A stretch of DNA of 64,000 nucleotides from Parabacteroides sp. PF5-6. Lineage in GTDB: Bacteria; Bacteroidota; Bacteroidia; Bacteroidales; Tannerellaceae. Position 1 is the stretch's first letter; every line of letters begins with the position of its first letter. The position numbers and the translations under genes are program-made. The notes beneath the pieces were generated by a model. It was given only the letters and a program-made list of their open reading frames with translations. It was not told the origin of the DNA and ran no database searches. The stretch spans positions 248,001 through 312,000 of the forward strand of contig NZ_JAQFIN010000003.1 of the NCBI RefSeq assembly GCF_029504695.1, in the 5' to 3' direction. Shown in pieces: positions 51,157-60,525 of the stretch.

Positions 51157-53310
51157 CTACTGCTCTTTCAACACCACTTCATCGATGATCCAGGCCCAGA
51201 GGTTGGCGAAGATCTTTTCGATATTGTTGTTTACTTCTCCCTGATCGTTATTGAATTTCTGTCCCTGGTAGACGCTACTTGTCTGCATATCGCCATACTG
51301 GCTGTCGCCGAGATAGACGATTCGTTTCTCGGGATGTACCCCAAAAACCATCGCTCCACTGGATTCGAACAGGGGCAGTATGCCGGAGCCGGAAGAGAGG
51401 ATGGCTTCGCCGAAAGCCCCATCCGAATTGAGGTAGGTCGCCTCGCCAATCGGTTCGCCATGCGTAAACGGTCCGTCTTTCCAGAAATATTCCGTGCCGG
51501 GAGCATGCACCAGCTTGGCCGCATAGCTATTATGAGGGAAATAATTCAGTCCGGCTATATCTTCTTTAAAATAATTCAGTTTGAAAGCTTCCGGATTTGT
51601 CGCATTCGAGTCGAACGAGATCACCAGCACCCTGCGCGGAGAGGCCTCCAGCCAGTTGATGATCCGGGTCATCGTGGCGGCCGTCGGCACAGCCGCATAG
51701 ACCAGGAATACCACATCCTTATCACTCAGGTAATCATCCGTCACCATCGGATTATTGGTGATCGCATGATAGTTTATCTGCTTCAATTCGACCACTCCCC
51801 CCATGCTGAAATGGGTATCGAGCACTTTCCGCATGGCCTGTGCTCCGTTCGTTCCCGTTCCGTTCGTATACCCCAGAAAACCTATGCCCGTGACCGAAGC
51901 GATATTGACCACAGCATTCGTACGGTCCTTCCCTTTGTTTTGCACAACCCGGATCGAATGGGTCACCCTGCCGGCCTGCAACTTGATCTCTCCTTCGCGG
52001 ACAGCTCCCGGATTGGCCGGTACACTTACCCGGAGAGAGGCTTTCATACGGCCTTCGGTGAAGTTTTCGATCTCCACCCAATCCGGTTTCTCAACGATCG
52101 TGATCCCATTGGCATAGTTTGTGGCAATAAAATTCTCCAACGTCTCCCCTTTGCCGCCGAATAACATTTCGTTGAACTGCACCCCCAGCATATATTGTCC
52201 GTTATAATGGATATGGGAAAGCATCTCATTGTCCCACACCAGCGTACGGGTATGCATATTGGAGACCACCGTGTACGCATCCAACGCTTCCTTAACCGTG
52301 TCGTACCCGATACCGGTGGCAGCCACTATTTCTACATTATATTGATAGTTCCTTAAGACAGGGATAAACCGCCCCGCCTCGTCGGTGAAGTCCACCCGGT
52401 AATAATAAGCCCGGGTCAGGTCGTCATCCAGATAACCTTTGATCACCAGGCATACAGCCGACAAGGCTTCGTCGTCGTAGGCTTTTCCCGCCGCTTCGAA
52501 AGTATAGATCCGGCCCGTACAGCTATTCGTTTCCGGATCAACCGCATACCGTATATTCAGGTCGCTTTCGAGATACCAGTCGGGCACGGCTCCGTCGTCG
52601 GCGAAAGAGAAATAAGGCGAGGTGTTCGGCTGGGTTATTTTCCCTTTGTTTACAATCCCTTGCGCATCCCAATCGGCAGAGATATACCCCTGGGTGGAGC
52701 GGTTGCACAAATACACCTGTTCGAGAGTGAAATTAGAAACATCAGGAGCGACGCTCAGGTCGATACGCGCCAGCATCCGCACCATATTGATGCCCCCGAT
52801 TTTCTTACCGGGCCGGATATCACTCGCCTGCAAAGCGATTTCGCCATACATAGGGATAGGCATCGTCCGGATATCCCATTGCTCTTCCTGCGTGACCGTC
52901 AGCTTTTCAAGCGCTGTAAATTTCGTATCCCCGGCAGTGATCGAGGCGGCCGCCTCTTGGGCATTGGCCACAAAGACGATCTCCCAATCGGCTTCTTCGG
53001 GGGTAAGTTTAAGTTTTACAGATACTTTCCCGTCCATACCGGTGGTCAGCCCGTTTATTTCCGCCTGGCGTTCGAACGTCCGGACTCCCTGCTTTGGCGA
53101 TCCGAAAAACAGGACATCAAGCGTCTGAATCGTGTTTTCGTCATACGCCGCCAAGCGCGAGGCATGGGGAATTTTATGTCCGGGGATATTCAATTCGAAA
53201 AAAACGTCATCCGAGGCCGTGGCGGAAGGAGTTATGAGCTCTTCTTCCACCGTACATCCTGTAGCCAGCACAAGGCATACGGCCAGGAGTATATCAATAT
53301 ATCGTTTCAT
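51157..53310 (-). CDS. Large fimbrial minor-subunit lipoprotein with extra C-terminal domain
   Basis: A 717-residue lipoprotein (VLATGCTVEEEL). Residues 30-440 match the upstream 457-residue protein in layout (ARIDLSVAPDVSNFTLEQVYLCNRSTQG, YYYRVDFTDEAGRFIPVLRNYQYNV), the FimB/Mfa2/DUF4906-like two-domain fold of type V pilus anchor or tip subunits. A BACON-like strand set precedes ISVVQN-type RVVQNKG. From about 460 a further domain of 260 residues (VFLVYAAVPTAATMTRIINWLE, RVLVISFDSNAT) looks like a Rossmann or GATase-like fold. Last gene of the fimbrial operon; probable tip adhesin. Confidence 0.72.
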   Translation of the reverse strand: MKRYIDILLAVCLVLATGCTVEEELITPSATASDDVFFELNIPGHKIPHASRLAAYDENTIQTLDVLFFGSPKQGVRTFERQAEINGLTTGMDGKVSVKLKLTPEEADWEIVFVANAQEAAASITAGDTKFTALEKLTVTQEEQWDIRTMPIPMYGEIALQASDIRPGKKIGGINMVRMLARIDLSVAPDVSNFTLEQVYLCNRSTQGYISADWDAQGIVNKGKITQPNTSPYFSFADDGAVPDWYLESDLNIRYAVDPETNSCTGRIYTFEAAGKAYDDEALSAVCLVIKGYLDDDLTRAYYYRVDFTDEAGRFIPVLRNYQYNVEIVAATGIGYDTVKEALDAYTVVSNMHTRTLVWDNEMLSHIHYNGQYMLGVQFNEMLFGGKGETLENFIATNYANGITIVEKPDWVEIENFTEGRMKASLRVSVPANPGAVREGEIKLQAGRVTHSIRVVQNKGKDRTNAVVNIASVTGIGFLGYTNGTGTNGAQAMRKVLDTHFSMGGVVELKQINYHAITNNPMVTDDYLSDKDVVFLVYAAVPTAATMTRIINWLEASPRRVLVISFDSNATNPEAFKLNYFKEDIAGLNYFPHNSYAAKLVHAPGTEYFWKDGPFTHGEPIGEATYLNSDGAFGEAILSSGSGILPLFESSGAMVFGVHPEKRIVYLGDSQYGDMQTSSVYQGQKFNNDQGEVNNNIEKIFANLWAWIIDEVVLKEQ

Positions 53311-53322
53311 TTTGTTTTCTCT

Positions 53323-54696
53323 CTATTCTATAAACTCAGCGCTTTGCACGATGCGGACGACATAGATCAGGTTGCCGGCAATGATCTCCAGCGTCCCTCG
53401 ACGGGTGTCGCCACTATCGTTTGTCGCGATGGATAAGGTCAACACCCTTTCCGGATCACCGTCATCACCACCGCTCCAGCTGATCCAGGAGGAGCTGGTG
53501 CGGCCGACCAGTCCGGCCGGATGATCGGTCGTCGCATATAAGCTGACCACCGCATGATCGCCCGTCACTTCAAACAGGCAGTCGGAGACGATCAGCGCGT
53601 ATTGTTCGTCCAACATAACGCCTACCTCCGCCATATCCCATGCCTGAATCAGCGTATTCAGCTCCACTGACACCGCCCGGAAGGCTTCTTCCGGATCCGG
53701 CTTCCCCTCTCCCTGTACGGCGGTTATCTGAATGGCATATTTATGATTCCGCAAAAGATCCAGTGGATATTTCTCTCCGTTTTCATCTTTGCCGGTCAGG
53801 TCGATCCGGTAGTAACACATCTGCCCGTTGTATTCTCCGCCGATAACCAAAGCGGTAGACTGCAAATGGTTTTCAGTTGCCGCCGCTTCGAAGGCATAGA
53901 TAACGCCCGACAAGCTTCCATTTTCCGGATTTTCCACTTCATACCGACACGGAGAGGCTTTGGTTAACGGATGGTTTACCGGATCGGAATCCGGAGGCAA
54001 AGAGGCATGGGACGCTTTCATCCCGGCAGCATCCCAACAGGATTCGTCCGGGACTATGCGTCCTCTCGTTTTGGCGTTATAGAGATATGCCTCTTTCAGG
54101 ATAAACGTTTGCCGAAGGCTTTCCGCCACCGCGATATCGATACGGGCCACCATCCGGGTCAAGGTAATCGCCAGCGTCGTTTCCTGATCGTCAATGACTC
54201 GGGCATCCGACTCTCCCCACATCGGCAGGGATATTGTCCATTCGTTCTCCGGATTTATATAGATCAAAGCCTCCAGCACCTCTTCTTTGCGCTGCCCCTG
54301 GGGATTTAAGGAAGCGACAAAACCGGCACTGTTGGCGATGATTACAAATTGTTGTTTGTAGTCTGCCTGATTGGCGGTGAAACTGATTTTTTTCTTATTG
54401 CCTCCTGCATCCTCTACGGTATGACTTACCGACGTCAGGAAATCGAAATAAGTAATCGCTTCATCTTCATCATCTACACGAAAGCCCAAGACATATACAT
54501 CTTCAATGGATTTATCCGCTACGCTTCTAAATGCCGGATGATGGGTTTCGTCCTTGGGCAAAGTGAGATCCAGGGTCAGCGTTGCTGTTTCTTTATTGTT
54601 TGCAACGCTTGCATTATCGTAAAACGTTTCCGTCACGCATCCCGAGAAGGACAGTAGGAAGGAAAAAAGGAATAAGTTCAGCTGTAAAAGTCGCAT
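53323..54696 (-). CDS. Fimbrial anchor/minor subunit lipoprotein (FimB/Mfa2-like)
   Basis: A 457-residue lipoprotein (FSFSGCVTETFYDN). Two beta-sandwich domains are implied by MVARIDIAVAESLRQTFILKEAYLYNAKTRG and CYYRIDLTGKDENGEKYPLDLLRNHKYAIQIT, the same blocks as in the larger downstream protein. It ends with a BACON-like domain (ERVLTLSIATNDSGDTRRGTLEIIAG, IRIVQSAE-type end). Middle gene of the fimbrial operon; probably anchors or caps the pilus. Confidence 0.75.
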   Translation of the reverse strand: MRLLQLNLFLFSFLLSFSGCVTETFYDNASVANNKETATLTLDLTLPKDETHHPAFRSVADKSIEDVYVLGFRVDDEDEAITYFDFLTSVSHTVEDAGGNKKKISFTANQADYKQQFVIIANSAGFVASLNPQGQRKEEVLEALIYINPENEWTISLPMWGESDARVIDDQETTLAITLTRMVARIDIAVAESLRQTFILKEAYLYNAKTRGRIVPDESCWDAAGMKASHASLPPDSDPVNHPLTKASPCRYEVENPENGSLSGVIYAFEAAATENHLQSTALVIGGEYNGQMCYYRIDLTGKDENGEKYPLDLLRNHKYAIQITAVQGEGKPDPEEAFRAVSVELNTLIQAWDMAEVGVMLDEQYALIVSDCLFEVTGDHAVVSLYATTDHPAGLVGRTSSSWISWSGGDDGDPERVLTLSIATNDSGDTRRGTLEIIAGNLIYVVRIVQSAEFIE

Positions 54697-54774
54697 ATCC
54701 TTATTTTAAACCTCCGACCCGGCAACTTGCATCCGGGTCGGAAGGACTATGTAAATGGATAGAATCAAATGGAA

Positions 54775-56064
54775 TCAACTGATTTGTTCGTCGTCCGCTT
54801 CAACACCTTCCCAGTCGTTGATCACCAGATCAAAAGAGACCAGATCACCTTTTTCTTTCGGATCAATCTGTTCCTTGCCGCTGGGTTCGCCAAGACCATT
54901 GATCGCCGTAATCGTGATCATGTAGTAGTTGTTGCGCACAACATCGAACTTATTCGCTGTCTTGTGAAGGAATACACCGTAGTCAACCTTTCCTTCGGCA
55001 TATTTCACAACCAGCTGTTCGAATTCTTTGGTTTCCGGATTAAAGATCTTTCCGGCATTCTTCACATTATTGAAATAAGCCTGGGCCATATCTTTGTCGA
55101 CAAAATAAGCGACCGCTCCATCCTTTAGCGGCAAGGTCCAGAAGTCGCCTCCGGCAGATTCCGTAGTACTCAATTTGCCATCCGCATCAGTCACATAATG
55201 GGTCGGGATGAAGGTACAACGGATACGGACGTAAGTCGGATAAGAATCGTCGGCCAAAGGCAGGACGGGTTTGTATTCTGTCATATACGTATGTTGTGTA
55301 TCCGCAACCGGCGTATCTTCTTCCGGCACAGGATCGACGGCGATATAGTTGGCAGGCACCGTACGGTCGATCGTTTCGCTCTTATAGAGCGTAGGCGCTA
55401 CCGGATAGATCTCCTTATTGATGTTCTGTACGTTATAAGTTATACCATCGATCCGACCGCCGGCTACCTTCATCGAAATGCCCGGCTTCGTCTTCACACT
55501 CAATTTGGCAACGATACGATCGACTCCGAATGGATTGCTGACTGTCGTTGTTGAACCGGCAGTGATCTGCGCCGGCTGGATATCACTGAACATCACATAG
55601 CCGTTTGTCGGATCGGACAACTCGGCTACCGTCAGGTTATAAGCCGAAGTCATACCGGTTGATCCGTTGCCCTGGATCTGACCGACCAGCGTTGCCGGCA
55701 GATTGATTCCCAATGCCACTTCTTTGGCTCCGCCTTCCAGCCCTTCGATCTCATGCCCGGTTTTCAACGCATACGAATCACCGCTCTTCGTGAAATCATC
55801 GACACTGAACACGGCCACTTTCTCCAGCGTCTTATTGGCTTTATAGATAAAAGCATGCACCGTTTTCAGCTCTTTTTCAAGCGAAGTAGCGGTTTTGTCT
55901 AACGCTCTTGTCGTCAACTCATTTGCGCGGAAAGCGATCGAGAGGGAACCGGTCTCTGGGGCCGGTGGGACAATCAGTTCGTCTTTGTCATGGGAACAAG
56001 CCGTCAACCCCATGGCTAACATGAGGGCACACACGGTTAAACTCTTCAATTGTTTTGTTTTCAT
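54775..56064 (-). CDS. Mfa1-like major fimbrial subunit precursor
   Basis: A 429-residue type V pilin precursor. The lipoprotein signal MLAMGLTACSH has the acylated Cys at residue 23. Mature pilins of this class are released by cleavage after an Arg; LTTRALDK at about 52-59 is a suitable site, giving a donor-strand N-terminus. Further signs are KTVHAFIYKANKTLEKVAVF, YVMFSDIQPAQITAG and a C-terminal NNYYMITITAINGLGEPS block typical of the Mfa1/FimA fold. First gene of the three-gene operon. Confidence 0.85.
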   Translation of the reverse strand: MKTKQLKSLTVCALMLAMGLTACSHDKDELIVPPAPETGSLSIAFRANELTTRALDKTATSLEKELKTVHAFIYKANKTLEKVAVFSVDDFTKSGDSYALKTGHEIEGLEGGAKEVALGINLPATLVGQIQGNGSTGMTSAYNLTVAELSDPTNGYVMFSDIQPAQITAGSTTTVSNPFGVDRIVAKLSVKTKPGISMKVAGGRIDGITYNVQNINKEIYPVAPTLYKSETIDRTVPANYIAVDPVPEEDTPVADTQHTYMTEYKPVLPLADDSYPTYVRIRCTFIPTHYVTDADGKLSTTESAGGDFWTLPLKDGAVAYFVDKDMAQAYFNNVKNAGKIFNPETKEFEQLVVKYAEGKVDYGVFLHKTANKFDVVRNNYYMITITAINGLGEPSGKEQIDPKEKGDLVSFDLVINDWEGVEADDEQIS

Positions 56065-56098
56065 TTTGATTACTTTTTCTTTCTTTTTGTTTACGATG

Positions 56099-56125
56099 CA
56101 AAATTAGAGGGATGTAGCCGGACAA
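56099..56125 (-). promoter_or_regulatory. Probable promoter of the fimbrial operon
   Basis: The minus strand has TAATTTTG at 56099-56106 and TTG at 56123-56125, 16 bp apart. The start codon lies 35 bp beyond the -7 box. No inverted repeats flank it, so phase inversion is not suggested. Confidence 0.45.
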
Positions 56126-56321
56126 TTTTTACGCCTACGGTCACTTTTTTTTCATATTTAGCCACTTTATGCCTCAAAACGCTCCACGCATTTACATTTT
56201 CTGCCAAAGAAAGCTCCCCGATCGACAAATTTTGCTCCATTGAAGAGAAAATAGGCGGTATCAAGAGCATTTAATGCATGAGAACGGAAGATAAACATGC
56301 CTTCATTTGCTTAAGTTTTTA

Positions 56322-56329
56322 TAGCTTTG
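56322..56329 (+). promoter_or_regulatory. Probable promoter -7 box of the 56349 gene
   Basis: TAGCTTTG lies 20 bp before the ATG. Confidence 0.45.
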
Positions 56330-56348
56330 TGGCTTTAAAGTAAAACCG

Positions 56349-59201
56349 ATGCGCAAAAGTCTCTTCATACTGTTTGTTTCTCTATATATTACTTCGACCC
56401 TACAGGCTCAGTTTGTCGATTATGGTTCCGACCCTTCCCGATATAAATGGAACTATGTCGATCTACCGCATTATAAATTGATCTTTCCCGCGGGGACGGA
56501 TTCCATGGCTTACCATTATGCGCTCTATCTGGAGAATATTTTCCCGCAGGTGCAAAAATCGATCTCGATGCCGCGCAAAAAGATCTTTCCCGTTGTATTG
56601 CATCCGGGCAGTATGCACTCCAACGGCTTGGTTGCCTGGGCGCCACGCCGGATGGAGCTGATCACCAACCCCTCGACACGGATAGATGCGCAAAACTGGG
56701 ACAAACACCTGGTCTTGCACGAGTCGCGCCACGTGATCCAAACCAGCAAACTGATGACCGGCTTTGTCAATCCCCTCTATTATCTGATCGGTGAGCAGGC
56801 GGCTGGTATCTCTTCTTTCTTTTCCACGAAATGGTTCTTCGAAGGGGATGCGGTCGGCGTTGAAACGGCCATGTCGAATAGCGGTCGCGGCCGTTTGCCC
56901 GAATTCAATATGATATACCGGGCGCAGTTGTTATCCGATAAATTCTTCTCTTTCGATAAATGGTACCTGGGATCTTACAAAGATTACACAGGTGATTATT
57001 ATGCTTTGGGATACGACCTGACTTCTTTTGCCAAATACAAATACGGTTCCGATATCTGGGATAAGATCACGACCCGTTACATCAGTCACTTCCTGCACCT
57101 GCCTCCTTTCCCCAAGGCCATCAAACACCATACGGGCGACAATGTGGACGGATTATTCAATCAAACCTTCGAGTTCCTGCGCAAAGAATGGGAAACGCTG
57201 GACGCGGGGCATATCGTGCCGGACTATGTTTCACAAACGCCCCGGCAATATACTTCGTACCGGTATCCGCAGGCGATCGACGACACCACAGTCGTCGCCG
57301 TCAAGTCGAGTCTATATGATATCAACTCCCTGGTGATGTTCGTCAACGGAAAAGAAAAACACCTCGCCTGGCTGGGTAGTATCAACAGTCGGCTTAACCT
57401 GCAGGACAACCGGATCTACTGGACCGAGAATGTTTCCGGCCTGCGCTGGACGCACGAGAACTATTCCGAGATCAAGCAGTATGATCTGGCCACAGGAAAG
57501 GTAACGGCACTGACCGCCCGGCAGCGCTACCTGTCGCCCGCCCTTCAGCCGAACGGCCGGTTGATCGCCGCCTCGCGACCGACTTTCAACGGAGAGAATC
57601 AGATTGTATTGATCGACCGGGAAAGCGGCACGGAAGAAACGGTTTTCTCGCTGCCGCAAAACGCATTCGCCAAAGAACTGACATTTACCGACCCGCACCA
57701 TCTGGTCGCCCTGACGGTAGACAACCGCGGCCTAAGCCTGCAGCAACTGCACATCGAGACGGGCGAATGGCAGGAACTGCTCCCTCCTACTTCGGTGAAT
57801 ATCACTTCGCCGGTCGGGCATAACGGCCGGTTGTACTTCGAGTCGGGCTTGAACGGAACCAATAATATCTACACGATGGATATGCAGGGAAAGATCTCCA
57901 AAGTCACATCCGCGCGTTTCGGCGCTTTCCATCCCGCCTTCTCCGCCAACCGCCTTTTCTTCTCCGATTACCAGGCAAAGGGTTACCGGATCGCTTCCCT
58001 TCCCCTGCGCGAGATCAAAGCTGAAGCGGCCGATATCCATACGCCCTACCGTTTTCCGCTGGCTGAAGCAATTGCCAGCCAGGAAGGGTTCAATATCGAT
58101 ACGGCCCAACTCAAACCGGTTCGCTTCGAGCCGAAACGCTACCGCAAAGGCAGCCATCTGTTTAATGTACACAGTTGGGCGCCCTTCTATTACGATGTTT
58201 CTGAGATTATGAACGCTTCGGCCAGCGACTTCACGTCGGTCGTGAAGCCGGGCATCACATTGATTTCCCAGAACGCGTTGAACACGGCCACGACGCAGGC
58301 GGGTTGGTACTACGACAACGGCAATCACCACGGAAGGTTTGCTTTCACCTATACCGGTTGGTTTCCGGTGTTCGACCTGAAGATGGATTACGGCGGAAAG
58401 AGTGTCTCTATGGCATGGACGCCGAACGACGAAGGCAAAGATGTGCCGCAACTCAGACTGGGCAACCGGAAACTATTGGAGACGGAAATGCGTATGTACC
58501 TGCCGTTCAACCTGACTAAGGATCATTATACGCACGGTTTCCAGCCATCCGTCACGTATTACCTGACCAACAACCGCTATCAGCAATACGACAGCCGGGA
58601 ATACCGCAATTTCCAGTATCTGCTTTCGGAACTGCGTTATTACCGCTACCGCCGGATGGCGACCCGGGATATACTTCCCCGCTGGGGCTATCAGATTCGT
58701 TTGCAGTACCTCAACTCTCCGTTCAACAGCGAGAACTACGGAAGCCTCTATGCCGCCCGCTTGACGACCTACTGGCCGGGGCTGATGCAAAACCACAGCC
58801 TGATGCTGCGCTTCGGCTATCAGTATCAGAGCGTAGACGATAAGGTATTGTTCCTTCCGAAGCGGATCATGGACAAACCCCGTGGATATGACTACATCTA
58901 CCAGACGCGTCAGCACCTGGCCTTGAAAGCAGATTACGCATTTACGGTAGCCTGTCCGGACTGGAGCCTGGGCAGCCTCGTTTACCTGCGCCGGATCAGG
59001 ACTAACCTGTTCTACGACTGGACGCGCAACCAGGCGAAGAAGGATGCCGGATGGATCACACAGAGTTCTGCCGGGCTCGACCTGCTCTTCGACTGGAACG
59101 TGATCCGTATGAGCTATCCCCTGTCTGCCGGCGTACGATTGACCCAGCCGATCGATTACGGGAAGTTCCAGGCTGAGTTCTTATTTTCCATGAGTTTCTG
59201 A
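56349..59201 (+). CDS. Putative gluzincin metalloprotease with beta-propeller and outer-membrane barrel
   Basis: A 950-residue exported protein (signal peptide ending LQAQ). Residues 30-260 look like an MA-clan peptidase: LVLHESRHVIQ gives HExxH (His124, Glu125, His128) and WFFEGDAVGVE offers the third ligand Glu165. Residues about 290-600 have TolB-like propeller repeats (NRLFFSDYQAKGYRIASLPL). Residues 640-950 alternate aromatic strands (YYLTNNRYQQYDSREYRNF) and end in a Phe (AEFLFSMSF), as outer-membrane barrels do. Substrate unknown. A cyclophilin gene follows at once. Confidence 0.72.
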   Translation: MRKSLFILFVSLYITSTLQAQFVDYGSDPSRYKWNYVDLPHYKLIFPAGTDSMAYHYALYLENIFPQVQKSISMPRKKIFPVVLHPGSMHSNGLVAWAPRRMELITNPSTRIDAQNWDKHLVLHESRHVIQTSKLMTGFVNPLYYLIGEQAAGISSFFSTKWFFEGDAVGVETAMSNSGRGRLPEFNMIYRAQLLSDKFFSFDKWYLGSYKDYTGDYYALGYDLTSFAKYKYGSDIWDKITTRYISHFLHLPPFPKAIKHHTGDNVDGLFNQTFEFLRKEWETLDAGHIVPDYVSQTPRQYTSYRYPQAIDDTTVVAVKSSLYDINSLVMFVNGKEKHLAWLGSINSRLNLQDNRIYWTENVSGLRWTHENYSEIKQYDLATGKVTALTARQRYLSPALQPNGRLIAASRPTFNGENQIVLIDRESGTEETVFSLPQNAFAKELTFTDPHHLVALTVDNRGLSLQQLHIETGEWQELLPPTSVNITSPVGHNGRLYFESGLNGTNNIYTMDMQGKISKVTSARFGAFHPAFSANRLFFSDYQAKGYRIASLPLREIKAEAADIHTPYRFPLAEAIASQEGFNIDTAQLKPVRFEPKRYRKGSHLFNVHSWAPFYYDVSEIMNASASDFTSVVKPGITLISQNALNTATTQAGWYYDNGNHHGRFAFTYTGWFPVFDLKMDYGGKSVSMAWTPNDEGKDVPQLRLGNRKLLETEMRMYLPFNLTKDHYTHGFQPSVTYYLTNNRYQQYDSREYRNFQYLLSELRYYRYRRMATRDILPRWGYQIRLQYLNSPFNSENYGSLYAARLTTYWPGLMQNHSLMLRFGYQYQSVDDKVLFLPKRIMDKPRGYDYIYQTRQHLALKADYAFTVACPDWSLGSLVYLRRIRTNLFYDWTRNQAKKDAGWITQSSAGLDLLFDWNVIRMSYPLSAGVRLTQPIDYGKFQAEFLFSMSF

Positions 59202-59230
59202 TCATTCCCCCAAATATGCTGTTTTACGCC

Positions 59231-60037
59231 ATGAAAAAGATTTATATACTGATCGTCGGTTTGTGTCTTTCCGCAGTTTCGGCGGGGGGGCAGACAAAAG
59301 AAGTGACCATCGAGACCAACGTGGGCACGATGAAAGGCATCTTGTACGATGACGTGTCCAACCACGTGCGCACATTCACCGATCGGGCCGGCAAAGGTTT
59401 GTATAACGGAACATTATTCACCCGGGTGATCCCCGATTTCATGATTCAGGGAGGAGCGCCCGACTCGAAGAACGCGCCCGCCGGTGCCCAGGTAGGCTTT
59501 GGCGACCGCTCGGCGGAGATCCTGCCCGAAAAATCTTCCGCTTACTTCTTTAAGAAAGGAACGATCGCCGCCCCGCGTCAGAACGACGAAATCAATCCGC
59601 AGAAGAAGTCGGATATGTCCCAGTTCTTTATCGTGCAGGGAAAGGTCTACCGGGAAGGGGAACTGGATACCTTGCAACGGGCTACGAATCTGCCGATCCG
59701 CCGCAAAGCCATGGCGGAATTCTACCAACCCCGGAAAGCAACGATGGACAGTCTGAAAACCGCCGATCCGAAGGAATACAACCGCTTGGTAGTGGAGATC
59801 AACCAGAAGGTCGACTCCGTTATCCGCGCGACACCCGGACACCTTCTCTTTTCCGAAATACAAAAAGAAGCCTATACCACCGTCGGCGGCAGTCATCACC
59901 TCGACGGGCAGTATACGATCTACGGCGAGATCACCGAAGGATTGCATATCATCGACCGCATTGCCAACCAGCCCCGCGACGGCTACGACCGTCCGAAGAA
60001 AGATATCCGGATCATTCGGGTAAGTGTACACGAATGA
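59231..60037 (+). CDS. Periplasmic cyclophilin-type peptidyl-prolyl isomerase
   Basis: A 268-residue exported cyclophilin (signal ending VSAGGQ). Core motifs are IETNVGTMKGILYDD, GTLFTRVIPDFMIQGGAP, SQFFIVQGK and YTIYGEITEGLHIIDRI. Between the SQFFIVQG strand and the YGEI strand there is an insertion of about 80 charged residues (LQRATNLPIRRKAMAEFYQ ...), absent from the minimal family. The ATG at 59231 begins the signal peptide. It lies 29 bp after the barrel-protein gene, so it may help fold that product. Confidence 0.9.
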   Translation: MKKIYILIVGLCLSAVSAGGQTKEVTIETNVGTMKGILYDDVSNHVRTFTDRAGKGLYNGTLFTRVIPDFMIQGGAPDSKNAPAGAQVGFGDRSAEILPEKSSAYFFKKGTIAAPRQNDEINPQKKSDMSQFFIVQGKVYREGELDTLQRATNLPIRRKAMAEFYQPRKATMDSLKTADPKEYNRLVVEINQKVDSVIRATPGHLLFSEIQKEAYTTVGGSHHLDGQYTIYGEITEGLHIIDRIANQPRDGYDRPKKDIRIIRVSVHE

Positions 60038-60120
60038 GTTGATAGTTGAATTGTAAATCGCTTAGCGAAGCGTAAAGCAAAGTTGAAAATTGAAAGTTAA
60101 TTCGTAATTCGTAATTGATC

Positions 60121-60519
60121 ATGCTGAGAAGAGACTTTATTATGGTGCAGATCGAAGAATTGGGCAAGGTCATTGCCCAACTGATCGCCCGGCGCGATAC
60201 AAACGCGACGCGCCGTATCCCCGAACAGGTACAGGTGATCTACGATTCCCTATTGTTGGATCGTAACTTCCTCTTAACCGCTCCGCCTGAGGAGATCCGT
60301 CAACGCCTCGACCACGAAGACAGCGGCGGCATCCTCCGCATGGAAATAGCCATAAAGACCCTGATCGAAGAAAGCTTCTACGTCGAACCCGACGAACGCC
60401 AACGCCGCCTCTTACGCGCCAAAGAACTCCTGGAATACCTCCAACACACCGACATCACCTTCTCTTTCGAACGCATCAACCAACTGAATGAGATCGACCA
60501 CTGGCTGAAAGAGGGCTAA
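60121..60519 (+). CDS. Small helical protein of unknown function
   Basis: A 132-residue cytoplasmic protein, mostly helical and charged: MLRRDFIMVQIEELGKVIAQL, then EEIRQRLDHEDSGG and a C-terminal RLLRAKELLEYLQHTDITFSF. It has no signal peptide or cysteines. The length and layout resemble small Bacteroidetes hypothetical proteins often annotated near PPIase or tRNA-modification genes; I cannot assign a role. Probably in the same transcript as the cyclophilin. Confidence 0.6.
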   Translation: MLRRDFIMVQIEELGKVIAQLIARRDTNATRRIPEQVQVIYDSLLLDRNFLLTAPPEEIRQRLDHEDSGGILRMEIAIKTLIEESFYVEPDERQRRLLRAKELLEYLQHTDITFSFERINQLNEIDHWLKEG

Positions 60520-60525
60520 AGGCGT

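Noticed and set aside
51103-53436. Long plus-strand frames opposite the fimbrial subunit genes
   Set aside because: They mirror the codon pattern of the minus-strand lipoprotein genes, lack promoter and family features, and the minus strand gives clear signal peptides and domains.
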